Counted from the first letter of the stretch, positions 52,488-60,771 are shown. The stretch is 64,000 bases of DNA from Uliginosibacterium sp. 31-16 (GCF_030730865.1 NZ_JAVALZ010000001.1:930001-994000), one strand, 5' to 3'. The notes: generated from the letters alone by a model not told the origin. Numbers and translations: made by a program.

Positions 52488-53021
52488 TCAGGCCACGGGC
52501 GGAGGCGTCGCCCAGGCGAGGAATAGCCCGATACGCGAGCGAGGATGGAATTCGTAAGCGGATCGCTGTACATGCCGCAGCTGTGGCGGAGCCCGGGCCA
52601 GCGGGGTGGCATGGGCCAGCGCAGGTTTCTCTTCGCTGGACTCGGCGAACGCCAGAATCGCCAGCAACACGGCATCGTCTTCGCTGCGCTCGTCGGGCAG
52701 CACGCTCTGATGCGACGGCCCCTTGCGGGCGGAGGAGGCAGGCTTGGGAGCGGGTGTCGCCGCGGCCTGGCTGCGCGCCGGCCTGGAGGCCGCGGCGGCC
52801 TCGGCAACCGCATCGTCCGCTGTCGGACGCGAGCGCAGGGATGTGCGCTCCAGACTCGCCAGAATGCCGTTGCCGCCATAGGCAATGGCCGAGCGGGCGT
52901 AGCGGTTGCTATGCGTGGCCGGCAACTGGGCGAACATGGTCACGGTGAGCAAGGCTTTGCCCACCACCATACTCAATGCGAAGATAGCCGCCCTGCGGGA
53001 CGTGCACTCGCGCGGTTTCAC
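52488..53021 (-). CDS. Hypothetical 177-aa protein with an N-terminal hydrophobic segment
   Basis: Starts at a GTG (53021) after AAAGG. A hydrophobic stretch (about 11-32) may be a signal or anchor, followed by a low-complexity Ala/Pro/Ser region (about 65-110). No known family. It is supported mainly by position: the palindrome TTGTCTGACAA lies 54 bp upstream, the same distance as at exuT. The overlapping plus-strand frame (52545-53111) is less convincing. Treat as tentative. Confidence 0.4.
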   Translation of the reverse strand: MKPRECTSRRAAIFALSMVVGKALLTVTMFAQLPATHSNRYARSAIAYGGNGILASLERTSLRSRPTADDAVAEAAAASRPARSQAAATPAPKPASSARKGPSHQSVLPDERSEDDAVLLAILAFAESSEEKPALAHATPLARAPPQLRHVQRSAYEFHPRSRIGLFLAWATPPPVA

Positions 53022-53074
53022 CCTTTGATTTTTCCCGAATTCGCGCCGCCAGAACTTGGCAGCAATGGAATTGA

Positions 53075-53085
53075 TTGTCTGACAA
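53075..53085. promoter_or_regulatory. Palindrome TTGTCTGACAA
   Basis: Perfect inverted repeat of the same type as at 52352. It lies 54 bp upstream of the 177-aa frame and 152 bp upstream of the Tim44-like gene on the other strand, so it could act on either. Confidence 0.5.
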
Positions 53086-53237
53086 GAAATATCAATAGTC
53101 CAGCTTTGTAAGGCAAGTCCACCGCGCGCTTAATCCAGATCATCCGCGCAGACTTTTTGCCAGCTATTGAAACCAATCCCCGGCAGCACCATCTAATCCC
53201 TTGCCGCGCATTTGCGCGACGTGAGGAAACAACAAAC

Positions 53238-54098
53238 ATGCTGAAAAAACTGATTCTTGCCGTGGCTGTCCTGACCGCAAGCCTGACGCTCACCATCAAT
53301 GCTGCCGAAGCGGCACGCATCGGTGGCGGTCGCTCCATCGGCACCCAACGCTCCATCGCCCCGCGCCAGGCCACGCCGCCAGCAGCCGCGCCACAACAGG
53401 CAGCGCGCCCGGCCACAGCCCCCAACACCCCCGCTGCACCGGCCCAGAGCGGCTGGCGCAAGTGGGCCGGCCCGCTCGCCGGCATCGCCGCTGCGGTCGG
53501 TCTGGCCGCCATGCTGTCGCACTTCGGCATCGGTGGCGATTTCGCCGGCATCATCCTGCTGGTGATCGGCGGTCTGGTTGCCTTCATGCTGATTCGCAAG
53601 CTGCTTGCCGGCAACCGGCCGGCAGAGCCAGCCATGGCGGGCGTTCCCAACGCCTATGCCCGCGAAGCCGCACCGCAGGCCGCTTTCGGTGGTGCTGCCC
53701 CGCAGAATGAGGCTGCAAGCCGCTTTCCGGCCGGCTTTGATGTGGAAACCTTTACCCGTCAGGCCAAGCTGAACTTCATCCGCCTGCAAGCCGCCAACGA
53801 CGCCTGCAACCTTGCCGACATCCGCGAATTCACTTCGCCGGAAATCTTCGCCGAGATCAAGCTGGGTATCGACGAGCGCGGCGGCAAGCAGCAGCGCACC
53901 GACGTGGTGATGCTGGAGGCCGAAGTGGTCGAAGTGGTCGAGGAGAACGCCCAGTACATCGCCAGCGTGCATTACTCTGGCAAGCTGCGCGAAGAGGAAG
54001 GCGCCGCACCGCAAGACTTCAACGAACTGTGGCACCTGACCAAACCCACTGACGGCAACCGCGGCTGGGTGCTGGCGGGCATCCAGCAGTACAACTGA
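53238..54098 (+). CDS. Tim44-domain membrane protein
   Basis: A 286-aa protein. The start at 53238 gives a signal/anchor (KKLILAVAVLTASLTLTINAAEA), then a Pro/Ala-rich linker (about 40-72), two membrane helices (about 80-122) and a C-terminal Tim44-like domain (DVETFTRQAKLNFIRLQAANDACNLADIREFTSPEIFAEIKL). Typical partner gene of ubiE and ubiJ in betaproteobacteria; its role is unclear. Confidence 0.88.
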   Translation: MLKKLILAVAVLTASLTLTINAAEAARIGGGRSIGTQRSIAPRQATPPAAAPQQAARPATAPNTPAAPAQSGWRKWAGPLAGIAAAVGLAAMLSHFGIGGDFAGIILLVIGGLVAFMLIRKLLAGNRPAEPAMAGVPNAYAREAAPQAAFGGAAPQNEAASRFPAGFDVETFTRQAKLNFIRLQAANDACNLADIREFTSPEIFAEIKLGIDERGGKQQRTDVVMLEAEVVEVVEENAQYIASVHYSGKLREEEGAAPQDFNELWHLTKPTDGNRGWVLAGIQQYN

Positions 54099-54109
54099 AG
54101 GCCGGGGTG

Positions 54110-54176
54110 AAACCTGCGGCGCGGGGTCATTGCTGCCCCGCCCGCAATGATTTCCACCCCTGCCCCGGTTTTTTAC
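54110..54176 (+). terminator. Probable terminator after the Tim44-like gene
   Basis: CCGGGGTG pairs with the CACCCCTGCCCCGG side, with an inner TCATTGC/GCAATGA stem, followed by TTTTTT. Confidence 0.5.
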
Positions 54177-54241
54177 TGTCAGTACCATGGCCGCCGGGCT
54201 AAACTCCGGCGGCCATTCTGTTTGTACCCCCCGGAGTCCTG

Positions 54242-54829
54242 ATGTTTTCTGATCTGCCCCTGTTTTTCATCAACCGCCTGCTCGCCAGCGAGACCTGGGC
54301 CAGCGATCTGCTGCGCCCGCACGCCGGCCAGACGGCAGTGCTGGAACTCGGCGGATTCAGCCTGCGTTTCACCGTCTCCGCGGAAGCCCGTCTGCACACT
54401 GCGGCGGCAGAGGCCATCGAGACCGTGAGCATCCGGGTGCCGGTCGAAGCCCTGCCGGAGTTGCTCGACAGCCCGGAAAACCTCACCCGCCATGCCCACA
54501 TCGAAGGCAACGCGGCGTTCGCTGAAACGCTGGCCCGGCTGCTGCGCCATCTGCGCCCCGATCTGGCCGCCTGGCTCGCCCCGCAACTCGGCGACGTACT
54601 CGCCACCCGCGTCGCTCAGGGCGTTCATAGCGTCGGCAGCACCGCGCTGAACGCCGGCAGGAAGCTTGGCGACGCCACCCTCAGCCTGCTCCGCGACGAA
54701 GCCGGCGTGCTCGTCAGCCAGGCCGAGCACGACGCATTCCAGCAAGACCTTGCCGAACTCAGCGCAGGCATCGAAGCGCTGCAGAAACGCGTCGCCCAGC
54801 TGAGCAACAGCGCGCAGCCAGAAGCCTGA
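54242..54829 (+). CDS. ubiJ: SCP2-domain ubiquinone biosynthesis accessory factor UbiJ
   Basis: A 195-aa lipid-binding accessory protein for aerobic ubiquinone biosynthesis. It has an SCP2-like fold (LELGGFSLRFTVSAEARLHT ... HAHIEGNAAFAETLARLLRHLRPDLAAWL) and a C-terminal helical, coiled-coil-like end (DAFQQDLAELSAGIEALQKRV). ubiB, the usual next gene, is not here; the nrdAB leader follows immediately. Confidence 0.88.
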   Translation: MFSDLPLFFINRLLASETWASDLLRPHAGQTAVLELGGFSLRFTVSAEARLHTAAAEAIETVSIRVPVEALPELLDSPENLTRHAHIEGNAAFAETLARLLRHLRPDLAAWLAPQLGDVLATRVAQGVHSVGSTALNAGRKLGDATLSLLRDEAGVLVSQAEHDAFQQDLAELSAGIEALQKRVAQLSNSAQPEA

Positions 54830-54835
54830 AAACAA

Positions 54836-54877
54836 CTATAGGTAGTAGCCAGCATCAAGACCACGCCTATATACAGG
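54836..54877. promoter_or_regulatory. Pair of NrdR boxes upstream of nrdA
   Basis: CTATAGGTAGT (54836-54846) and CTATATACAGG (54867-54877) each match 9 of 11 core positions of the NrdR consensus CWATATATWGT. Their 31-bp start-to-start spacing (three helical turns) is the usual arrangement for cooperative NrdR binding. Confidence 0.78.
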
Positions 54878-54924
54878 TCTTGTTTTGCTTGTCAGTGCCG
54901 CCTCCGCCGGGTTAGAGTCTGCCC

Positions 54925-55125
54925 CGCGACGGTTCCATTGCGATCTGTTCCGATGCAGATCGCAAGGGTGAAAAGGGAATCCGGCAAGGTGCCAATGCGC
55001 CCCATCCGGAGCTGCCCCCGCAACTGAAGGCGATGAGCCGATACCACTTCGACCACTGGGCGAGCACAAGTCCGGGAAGGTTCGGTATCGACAATGATCC
55101 GCCAGCCAGGAGACCTGCCGTCGAA
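54925..55125 (+). ncRNA. Cobalamin (adenosylcobalamin) riboswitch
   Basis: Conserved blocks appear in order: GGTTCC (54931), GGTGAAAAGGGAA-type block (GGGTGAAAAGGGAATCCGG near 54965), GCTGCCCCCGCAACTG (about 55011), CCACTGGGCGAG, GGGAAGG, and the B12 box GCCAGGAGACCTGCC (55105-55119). A strong hairpin (TCACGGATGC / GCATCCGTGA, 55163-55201) lies between it and the nrdA start and may be the expression platform. It lacks a T-tract, so translational control is more likely than termination. Confidence 0.92.
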
Positions 55126-55253
55126 GAACAGTTCCAGCCAGAGGCGGGGTGCCTCGGGCGGGTCACGGATGCACTTTCCTTGCATGAGAGGGCATCCGTG
55201 AGCCGGCCGGTGTACCTCTCCTCAGAACAAAAACCAACGAGAGAGAGCCCGCC

Positions 55254-58058
55254 ATGCTAGCCGACAGCCTTGTCACGCCTGCCCTGCCGTCCACGCCCGA
55301 ATCCGCCGATCTGGCCAACGCCTCCAGCTCCTTCGAGGTCATCCGCCGCAATGGCGCCGTCGTGCGCTTCACGCCGGACAAGATCGCCACCGCGCTGGGC
55401 AAGGCCTTCCTTGCCGTCGAAGGCAGCCAGGGCGCAGTGTCCGCGCGCCAGCGCGACCTGATCGCCCGCCTGACCGATTCGGTGGTGCAGGCCTTCACGC
55501 GCCGTCTGCCCGGCGGTGGCACCCTGCACATTGAAGACATCCAGGATCAGGTCGAGCTGGCGCTGATGCGCTCCGGCGAACACGACGTCGCCCGCGCCTA
55601 CGTGCTGTACCGCGAGCGCCGCGCCGCCGAGCGCGCTGCCGCTGCGCCGGTGGAGGCCGAACTCGCCGCCGACACTCCGGTGCTGCATGTACTGGACGGT
55701 GATCGCCGCCTGCCGCTGAACCGCGCTGCCCTGCTCGCCCAATGCCGCGAAGCCTGCGCCGGCCTCACCGATGTGTCTGCCGACAGCGTGCTGGAACACG
55801 CCCTGCACAATCTGTATGACGGCGTGCCGATGGCCGCCGTGCGCCAGTCGCTGGTGCTCTCGGCGCGCACCCTGATCGAACGCGAACCCGATTACTCCAA
55901 GGTCGCCGCGCGCCTGCTGCTGCGCAGCCTGCGTCTTGAAGTGTTGGGTGAAGAGCTGGACCACGCCGACATGGCTACGCGCTATGCCGAAGTATTCCCC
56001 AAGCTGATCAAGCGCGGCGTCGAAGCCGAACTGCTCGACGCGCGCATGAAGGAATACGACCTGGCAAAACTGGCCGCCGCGCTCACCGCCGACCGCGACC
56101 TGCAGTTCGACTACCTCGGCCTGCAAACGCTGTATGACCGCTACTTCCTGCACATCGAAGACGTGCGCATCGAGCTGCCGCAAACCTTCTTCATGCGTGT
56201 GGCGATGGGCTTGGCGCTGAACGAGATCGACCGCGAAGATCGCGCCATCGAGTTCTACCACCTGCTCTCGAGCTTCGATTTCATGAGCAGCACGCCGACC
56301 CTGTTCAACAGCGGCACGCGCCACTCGCAGCTCTCGTCCTGCTACCTGACCACGGTGGAAGACGATCTGGAAGGCATCTATCAGGCCGTGAAGGAAAACG
56401 CGCTGCTGCAGAAATATGCCGGCGGCCTGGGCAACGACTGGACCCCGGTGCGCTCGCTGGGTGCGCGCATCAAGGGCACCAATGGCAAGAGCCAGGGCGT
56501 GATCCCCTTCCTGAAGGTGGTGAATGACACGGCGCTGGCGGTGAATCAGGGCGGCAAGCGCAAGGGCGCGGTGTGCGCCTATCTGGAAAGCTGGCACCTC
56601 GACATCGAGGAGTTCCTCGAGCTGCGCAAGAACACTGGCGACGAGCGCCGTCGCACCCACGACATGAACACCGCGAACTGGATTCCGGATCTGTTCATGC
56701 GCCGCGTGATGGAAGGCGGCGAGTGGACCCTGTTCTCACCGAACGACACGCCGGATCTGCACGAGAAATTCGGCAAGGCTTTCGAGATGGCCTACGTCGC
56801 CTACGAAGCCAAGGCGGATCGTGGCGAACTCAAGCTCCACAAGCGCATTCCCGCCGTTCAACTGTGGCGCAAGATGCTCACCATGCTGTTCGAGACCGGC
56901 CACCCGTGGGTCACTTTCAAGGATGCCTGCAACCTGCGTTCGCCTCAGCAACATGCCGGCGTCGTGCATAGCTCCAATCTGTGCACCGAAATCACCCTGA
57001 ACACCTCCGACACCGAAACCGCCGTGTGCAACCTCGGCTCGGTGAACCTGCCGGCGCATCTGGTACAGGTGGATGGCGCATGGATCATCGATCAGCCCAA
57101 GCTGGCCCGCACCATCCGCACCGCCATGCGCATGCTCGACAACGTGGTCGACATCAATTTCTACGCCACGCCGAAAGCGCGCAACTCCAACCTGCGCCAC
57201 CGCCCGGTGGGCCTCGGGATCATGGGTTATGGCGACTGCCTGCACCGCATGGGTCTGGCCTTCGCCTCGATGGAAGCCGTCGAGTTTGCCGACCGCTCGA
57301 TGGAAGCCGTCTGCTATCAGGCCTATGCCGCCTCCAGCGCCTTGGCCGAAGAGCGTGGCGTGTATTCCAGCTACCGTGGCAGCCTGTGGGATCAGGGCAT
57401 TCTGCCGCTGGATTCGCTGCGCCTGCTCGAAGAAGCGCGCGGCGGCTATCTGGAAGTGGATCGCAGCAGCACGCTGGACTGGGACGCCCTGCGGGCCCGC
57501 ATCCAGAAACACGGCATGCGCAATTCCAACTGCGTGGCGATTGCGCCGACGGCGACGATCTCCAACATCATCGGCGTTTCGGCCTGCATCGAGCCGGATT
57601 ATCAGAACCTCTACGTGAAATCCAACCTCTCCGGCGAGTTCACCGTGGTCAATGCCGATCTGGTGCACGACCTGAAGGCGCTGGGCCTGTGGGACGAAGT
57701 GATGATCGCGGATCTCAAGTATTTCGACGGCTCGCTGGCCCAGATCGACCGCATCCCGGCACATATCAAGGCCTGCTACGCCACCTCGTTCGAGATCGAC
57801 CCGAGCTGGCTGATTGAAGCCGCCTCACGGCGTCAGAAATGGATCGATCAGGCGCAATCCCTGAACCTCTTCCTCGCCGCCCCGTCCGGCAAGAAGCTCG
57901 ACGAAACCTACAAGCTCGCCTGGCTGCGTGGCCTGAAGACCACTTACTACCTGCGCACCCTCGGCGCCACTGCCATGGAGAAAACCAGCGCACCGGTCGC
58001 CGAAGCTGCGCCGAAGTTCTGCTCCATCGACAACCCGGATTGCGAGTCTTGCCAATGA
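55254..58058 (+). CDS. nrdA: Class Ia ribonucleotide reductase large subunit
   Basis: A 934-aa catalytic subunit reducing ribonucleoside diphosphates. Two N-terminal ATP-cone-like regions (about 27-117, FEVIRRNGAVVRFTPDKI; about 140-220), as in the long Pseudomonas-type NrdA. Catalytic residues: Cys in LSSCYL, the N-x-C-x-E motif SNLCTEI, Cys in AVCNLGSVNL, and a C-terminal redox tail ending CSIDNPDCESCQ. Overlaps nrdB by 4 bp. Controlled by NrdR boxes and a cobalamin riboswitch in the 424-bp leader. Confidence 0.96.
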   Translation: MLADSLVTPALPSTPESADLANASSSFEVIRRNGAVVRFTPDKIATALGKAFLAVEGSQGAVSARQRDLIARLTDSVVQAFTRRLPGGGTLHIEDIQDQVELALMRSGEHDVARAYVLYRERRAAERAAAAPVEAELAADTPVLHVLDGDRRLPLNRAALLAQCREACAGLTDVSADSVLEHALHNLYDGVPMAAVRQSLVLSARTLIEREPDYSKVAARLLLRSLRLEVLGEELDHADMATRYAEVFPKLIKRGVEAELLDARMKEYDLAKLAAALTADRDLQFDYLGLQTLYDRYFLHIEDVRIELPQTFFMRVAMGLALNEIDREDRAIEFYHLLSSFDFMSSTPTLFNSGTRHSQLSSCYLTTVEDDLEGIYQAVKENALLQKYAGGLGNDWTPVRSLGARIKGTNGKSQGVIPFLKVVNDTALAVNQGGKRKGAVCAYLESWHLDIEEFLELRKNTGDERRRTHDMNTANWIPDLFMRRVMEGGEWTLFSPNDTPDLHEKFGKAFEMAYVAYEAKADRGELKLHKRIPAVQLWRKMLTMLFETGHPWVTFKDACNLRSPQQHAGVVHSSNLCTEITLNTSDTETAVCNLGSVNLPAHLVQVDGAWIIDQPKLARTIRTAMRMLDNVVDINFYATPKARNSNLRHRPVGLGIMGYGDCLHRMGLAFASMEAVEFADRSMEAVCYQAYAASSALAEERGVYSSYRGSLWDQGILPLDSLRLLEEARGGYLEVDRSSTLDWDALRARIQKHGMRNSNCVAIAPTATISNIIGVSACIEPDYQNLYVKSNLSGEFTVVNADLVHDLKALGLWDEVMIADLKYFDGSLAQIDRIPAHIKACYATSFEIDPSWLIEAASRRQKWIDQAQSLNLFLAAPSGKKLDETYKLAWLRGLKTTYYLRTLGATAMEKTSAPVAEAAPKFCSIDNPDCESCQ

Positions 58059-59278
58059 GTACCAACCTCAATTTCGACGACTGGGACAGCCCCGCGACGC
58101 CGGCTACCTCATTGCCGCAGAGCCGCGCTCCGCTTGCCTCTGCAAGCATCGGCAATGAAGAAGTCCGTGCCGCGCGGGTCTCCGAGCATGCCACGCCAAT
58201 CGCCTCGCCAGCCGCGGCTTCCGGCGCAGGCGGCTTTGCCAGCACATTGAGCGCCGCCACCGCCGGTGCCTCGCTGGCGCCGGTGAACGCGCAGGACAAA
58301 CGCATCGTCAACGGCCAGGCGGACATCAACCAGCTCGCGCCCTTCAAATACCCCTGGGCCTGGGAGTTCTTCCTCAACGCCAACAAGAACCACTGGACGC
58401 CGCTGGAAGTCTCGATGGCGCAGGACGTGCACGACTACAACCACAAGCTCACGCCCGCCGAGCGCCATGTGTTTGAAAACGTGCTGGCCTACCTGACCAC
58501 CTCTGACATCCTCGCCATGCGCAACATCGGCCTGGCGGTGATGGAAAAGATGAGCGCACCCGAGCTGCAGATCTACCAGGCCCGTCAGGTCTATGAAGAA
58601 GCCCTGCACACCTGGACCTACCAGCACTGCATCGAGACCCTGGGCATCGACCAGCAGGAGATCTACAACCGCTACCGCGTGGTGCCCGCCATTCACGGCA
58701 AGATCGCGTTGGCCAATCGCAGGCTGGAGCGCGTAATGCGCTCGGACTTCGACCTGCGCGACCGCGACAACCTGCACGAATTCGCGCTCTCCTACATGTT
58801 CTTCGCCGGCATCTTCGAAGGCTGCTGGTTCTACAACGGCTTCACGCCGATCTTCGCCCTGCAGCGCCGCGGCCTCATGAAGGGCACGGCCGAGCAGCTG
58901 CAGTACATCATGCGTGACGAAGTACTGCACTGCGCCTTCGGCATCCGCGTGGTGCGCGAGCTGCTCAAGGAAGAGAACCTCACGCTCGACCCGGTGCAGG
59001 TCAAAAAGCTGTGGGAAGAAGCCGAGGCCGCCGAATCAGCGTATGCAAAATACATCCTGCGCGAACCCATCCTCGGCTACAACTCCGAGCTGCACAGCGC
59101 CCAGTTCCGTTTCATCGCCAACCGCCGCGCCCGCCAGATCGGCCTCGCCGAACCCTTCCCGGGTGCCGAGAACGTCCTGCCCTGGCTGGACGAGCAGGCC
59201 AACATGCGCAAGGAGAAGAACTTCTTCGAAACGCGCGTGACGGAATATCAGACCGGTGGCGCGCTGAGTTGGGATTGA
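58055..59278 (+). CDS. nrdB: Class Ia ribonucleotide reductase small subunit
   Basis: A 407-aa radical-generating subunit. The region around Glu182, His185 and Tyr189 (EEALHTWTY) reproduces the E-x2-H-x3-Y pattern with the radical tyrosine. Second metal half-site: FEGCWFYNGF and RDEVLHCAFG. An unusual Ala/Ser/Pro-rich N-terminal extension of about 80 residues precedes the fold (KRIVNGQADINQLAPFKYPWAW), so an internal start is possible although the ATGA overlap with nrdA favours this one. The C-terminal peptide GALSWD should dock to NrdA. Confidence 0.95.
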   Translation: MSTNLNFDDWDSPATPATSLPQSRAPLASASIGNEEVRAARVSEHATPIASPAAASGAGGFASTLSAATAGASLAPVNAQDKRIVNGQADINQLAPFKYPWAWEFFLNANKNHWTPLEVSMAQDVHDYNHKLTPAERHVFENVLAYLTTSDILAMRNIGLAVMEKMSAPELQIYQARQVYEEALHTWTYQHCIETLGIDQQEIYNRYRVVPAIHGKIALANRRLERVMRSDFDLRDRDNLHEFALSYMFFAGIFEGCWFYNGFTPIFALQRRGLMKGTAEQLQYIMRDEVLHCAFGIRVVRELLKEENLTLDPVQVKKLWEEAEAAESAYAKYILREPILGYNSELHSAQFRFIANRRARQIGLAEPFPGAENVLPWLDEQANMRKEKNFFETRVTEYQTGGALSWD

Positions 59279-59300
59279 GTTTTTGCAGCGTGTTTGAATG

Positions 59301-59334
59301 AAAAAGGCCTCGCGCGATGCGAGGCCTTTTTTTT
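59301..59334 (+). terminator. Terminator of nrdAB
   Basis: AAAGGCCTCGC / GCGAGGCCTTTTTTTT with a short loop, 22 bases past the nrdB stop; a textbook intrinsic terminator. Confidence 0.93.
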
Positions 59335-59387
59335 GCTGCGGCGACTTTCGACCCTAAGGTGAGGGTAGGAGTTATCGGAAGCGGACG

Positions 59388-59456
59388 TTTTAACGTATGA
59401 ACTCACCGGCCTGGCAAGGCTTGCCGCGACAGATCCGGTGGAATGGTGGGTTGGGC
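59388..59456 (-). other. attC-like recombination site of unit 2
   Basis: On the minus strand: R'' core GCCCAAC, then CCACCATTCCACCGG and GGCCGGTGAG arms around a loop with GGCAAGCCTTGCC, ending ACGTTAAAACG in the R' position. The downstream 19-mer pattern GTTAAAACRTCCGCTYCCG and a later GAAAGTCGCC are shared with the site at 18867-18924. Confidence 0.65.
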
Positions 59457-60007
59457 GTCGCGAATCACTGCCTCGGACGCAGACCGAATTCGAAGCCACA
59501 TAGCGAACCCACCAATATGGTCGTATTCGAACGGACGGCCATGAAGAGCAGCGAGATCAAGGGAGAGAGGTACGCCGGCTGCGGAAAGTGAGAGCAGTCG
59601 GGCATGCTCCTTTCCACGCGCCTCCCATAGAGGTAGGGCTGGATTGTGTGCGAACGCACAGCGAACCATATAGACAAGCGTTCGTAATTCGTCGTTGGGT
59701 TGCCGTGACTGGGGTTTACGTTTCAGATTGGCCACGTCGAAAGCGGCATCGAGGACCATTGCCGACGTGCCAAAAGCCATACCGACCAATGCTTGCGATG
59801 CGGGGACAACTGCTTCAATCGTTGCAAATGTACCCGACGGAAAGCCCACATTTTCTCGCTCGAACAAGATTGCTAGGTCGGTGTCTAGGCAGTGCAAGTC
59901 GAGATGGCCCAACTCGCAGTAGCACATGAGACGGATAGCAAATTCAAGATGCCGAAATGCGTAATCGACGTCAGCGAGTGCTTCAGTAGTGGTGTTCATG
60001 ACGCCAA
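59394..60007 (-). mobile_element. Integron-gene-cassette-like unit 2
   Basis: 614 bp, minus strand, from G^TTGGCG (one base shorter than unit 1's GTTGGGCG) to the G before TTAAAA. It carries one gene and ends in an attC-like site, just beyond the nrdAB terminator. The ends match unit 1 inside and outside the predicted boundaries. Confidence 0.6.
59403..59999 (-). CDS. Hypothetical cassette-borne protein with an R-x4-H (HEPN-type) motif
   Basis: A 198-aa soluble, helix-rich protein. The ATG at 59999 is 8 bp inside the cassette boundary and has no clear ribosome site. Arg113-x4-His118 (VRCAFAHNP) inside a helical stretch is the HEPN signature. The N-terminal part (YAFRHLEFAIRLMCYCE) resembles other HEPN-type helices. 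Its last residues (TIPPDLSRQALPGR) are encoded in the attC-like site. Composition is less GC-rich than nrdB. A toxin or defence function is a hypothesis. Confidence 0.6.
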   Translation of the reverse strand: MNTTTEALADVDYAFRHLEFAIRLMCYCELGHLDLHCLDTDLAILFERENVGFPSGTFATIEAVVPASQALVGMAFGTSAMVLDAAFDVANLKRKPQSRQPNDELRTLVYMVRCAFAHNPALPLWEARGKEHARLLSLSAAGVPLSLDLAALHGRPFEYDHIGGFAMWLRIRSASEAVIRDAQPTIPPDLSRQALPGR

Positions 60008-60062
60008 CGTTCGATTTGAACAGCAATATTGCGCCCCAACTTGCCAGTTTTCTGCATAACCT
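60000..60062 (-). other. Left boundary of cassette-like unit 2
   Basis: Minus strand: starts AGGTTATGCAG, includes GGGGCGCAATATTGCTG and TTCAAATCGAACGTTGG. It aligns with 17995-18058 at 54 of 64 positions. Confidence 0.65.
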
Positions 60063-60429
60063 ACCGGGTGTAAATTCATGGAGATCGGCTCAGTGTCAAC
60101 GTCTCCGCGATACATTTCTACATCTATTGGCTTACTAAGTTGGTGGCAGAAAAAGCAGCACACGCGAAAGACGGCTCTTGAGCGGCAGGCTCGACCATCC
60201 GCTCCCGGCCGACACTTGCCTTCCATGTTATCCGCATGACGGTTGTTCAGGGAAATGGAGGCTTTGTGCGGCATCAACGGGAGCTTCCTGAGCCTATAGG
60301 GGCGCTCAGCCTTGTAGGGTGCGCACCGCGCACGCGGAACCCACGTTCATAGCTTCACACACGATCCAATTAGCCGCCGGAATCTCGGGATTTTGGAATG
60401 GTGCGCGATGCGCACCCTACGTTCTGCCG
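60063..60429. other. Intergenic region with a family-2 REPIN
   Basis: Up to 60314 I see no supported gene. A 93-codon minus-strand frame (59996-60277) overlaps the cassette boundary and is probably chance. 60315-60421 is the second copy of the family-2 repeat, starting GTAGGGTGCGCACCGCGCAC and ending GCGATGCGCACCCTACG. Confidence 0.55.
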
Positions 60430-60771
60430 TCACGGGCGCGGCGCGCCTGTCTCATGCTCAGGTACTTCGCGAATGCTCTCGCCTTCGATCACCATGCCGT
60501 CGTCGTTCGCCGCCGGGCTGCGCGTGGCGAAGGGTGCCTGCTGCATCGAGGGCTGTTCGCGCAGGGCGCGACGCAGCGCACGCGTCTTCCACCAGAAATA
60601 GCCGAGGAACACGGCACCCCCGACCAGCAGCACGCCCACGGCCACCACCGAGAACATCAGCAAGGCCACGACGGCCGCCAGCGTGAAAACCCCGGCGAGC
60701 AGCCGTGCCAGGAAACCGGTCGGGGTGTGCGGGCGCGAGGAAGGGATGCGGATGAAAATGGGTGAAACCAT
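60430..60771 (-). CDS. Small membrane protein of unknown function
   Basis: A 113-aa protein. The start at 60771 follows AAGGATC. About two hydrophobic helices (about 20-60, LARLLAGVFTLAAVVALLMF ... VVAVGVLLVGGAVFLGYFWW) then a basic segment (KTRALRRALREQ) and a polar tail. No family recognised. Flanked by repeat-rich gaps. Confidence 0.6.
   Translation of the reverse strand: MVSPIFIRIPSSRPHTPTGFLARLLAGVFTLAAVVALLMFSVVAVGVLLVGGAVFLGYFWWKTRALRRALREQPSMQQAPFATRSPAANDDGMVIEGESIREVPEHETGAPRP

Noticed and set aside
52545-53111. 188-codon plus-strand frame antisense to the 177-aa ORF
   Set aside because: GC-rich shadow frame with no ribosome site and no domain. The minus-strand frame has better positional support.
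59996-60277. 93-codon minus-strand frame upstream of cassette unit 2
   Set aside because: It runs across the shared boundary sequence, is Cys-rich without a pattern and has no ribosome site.
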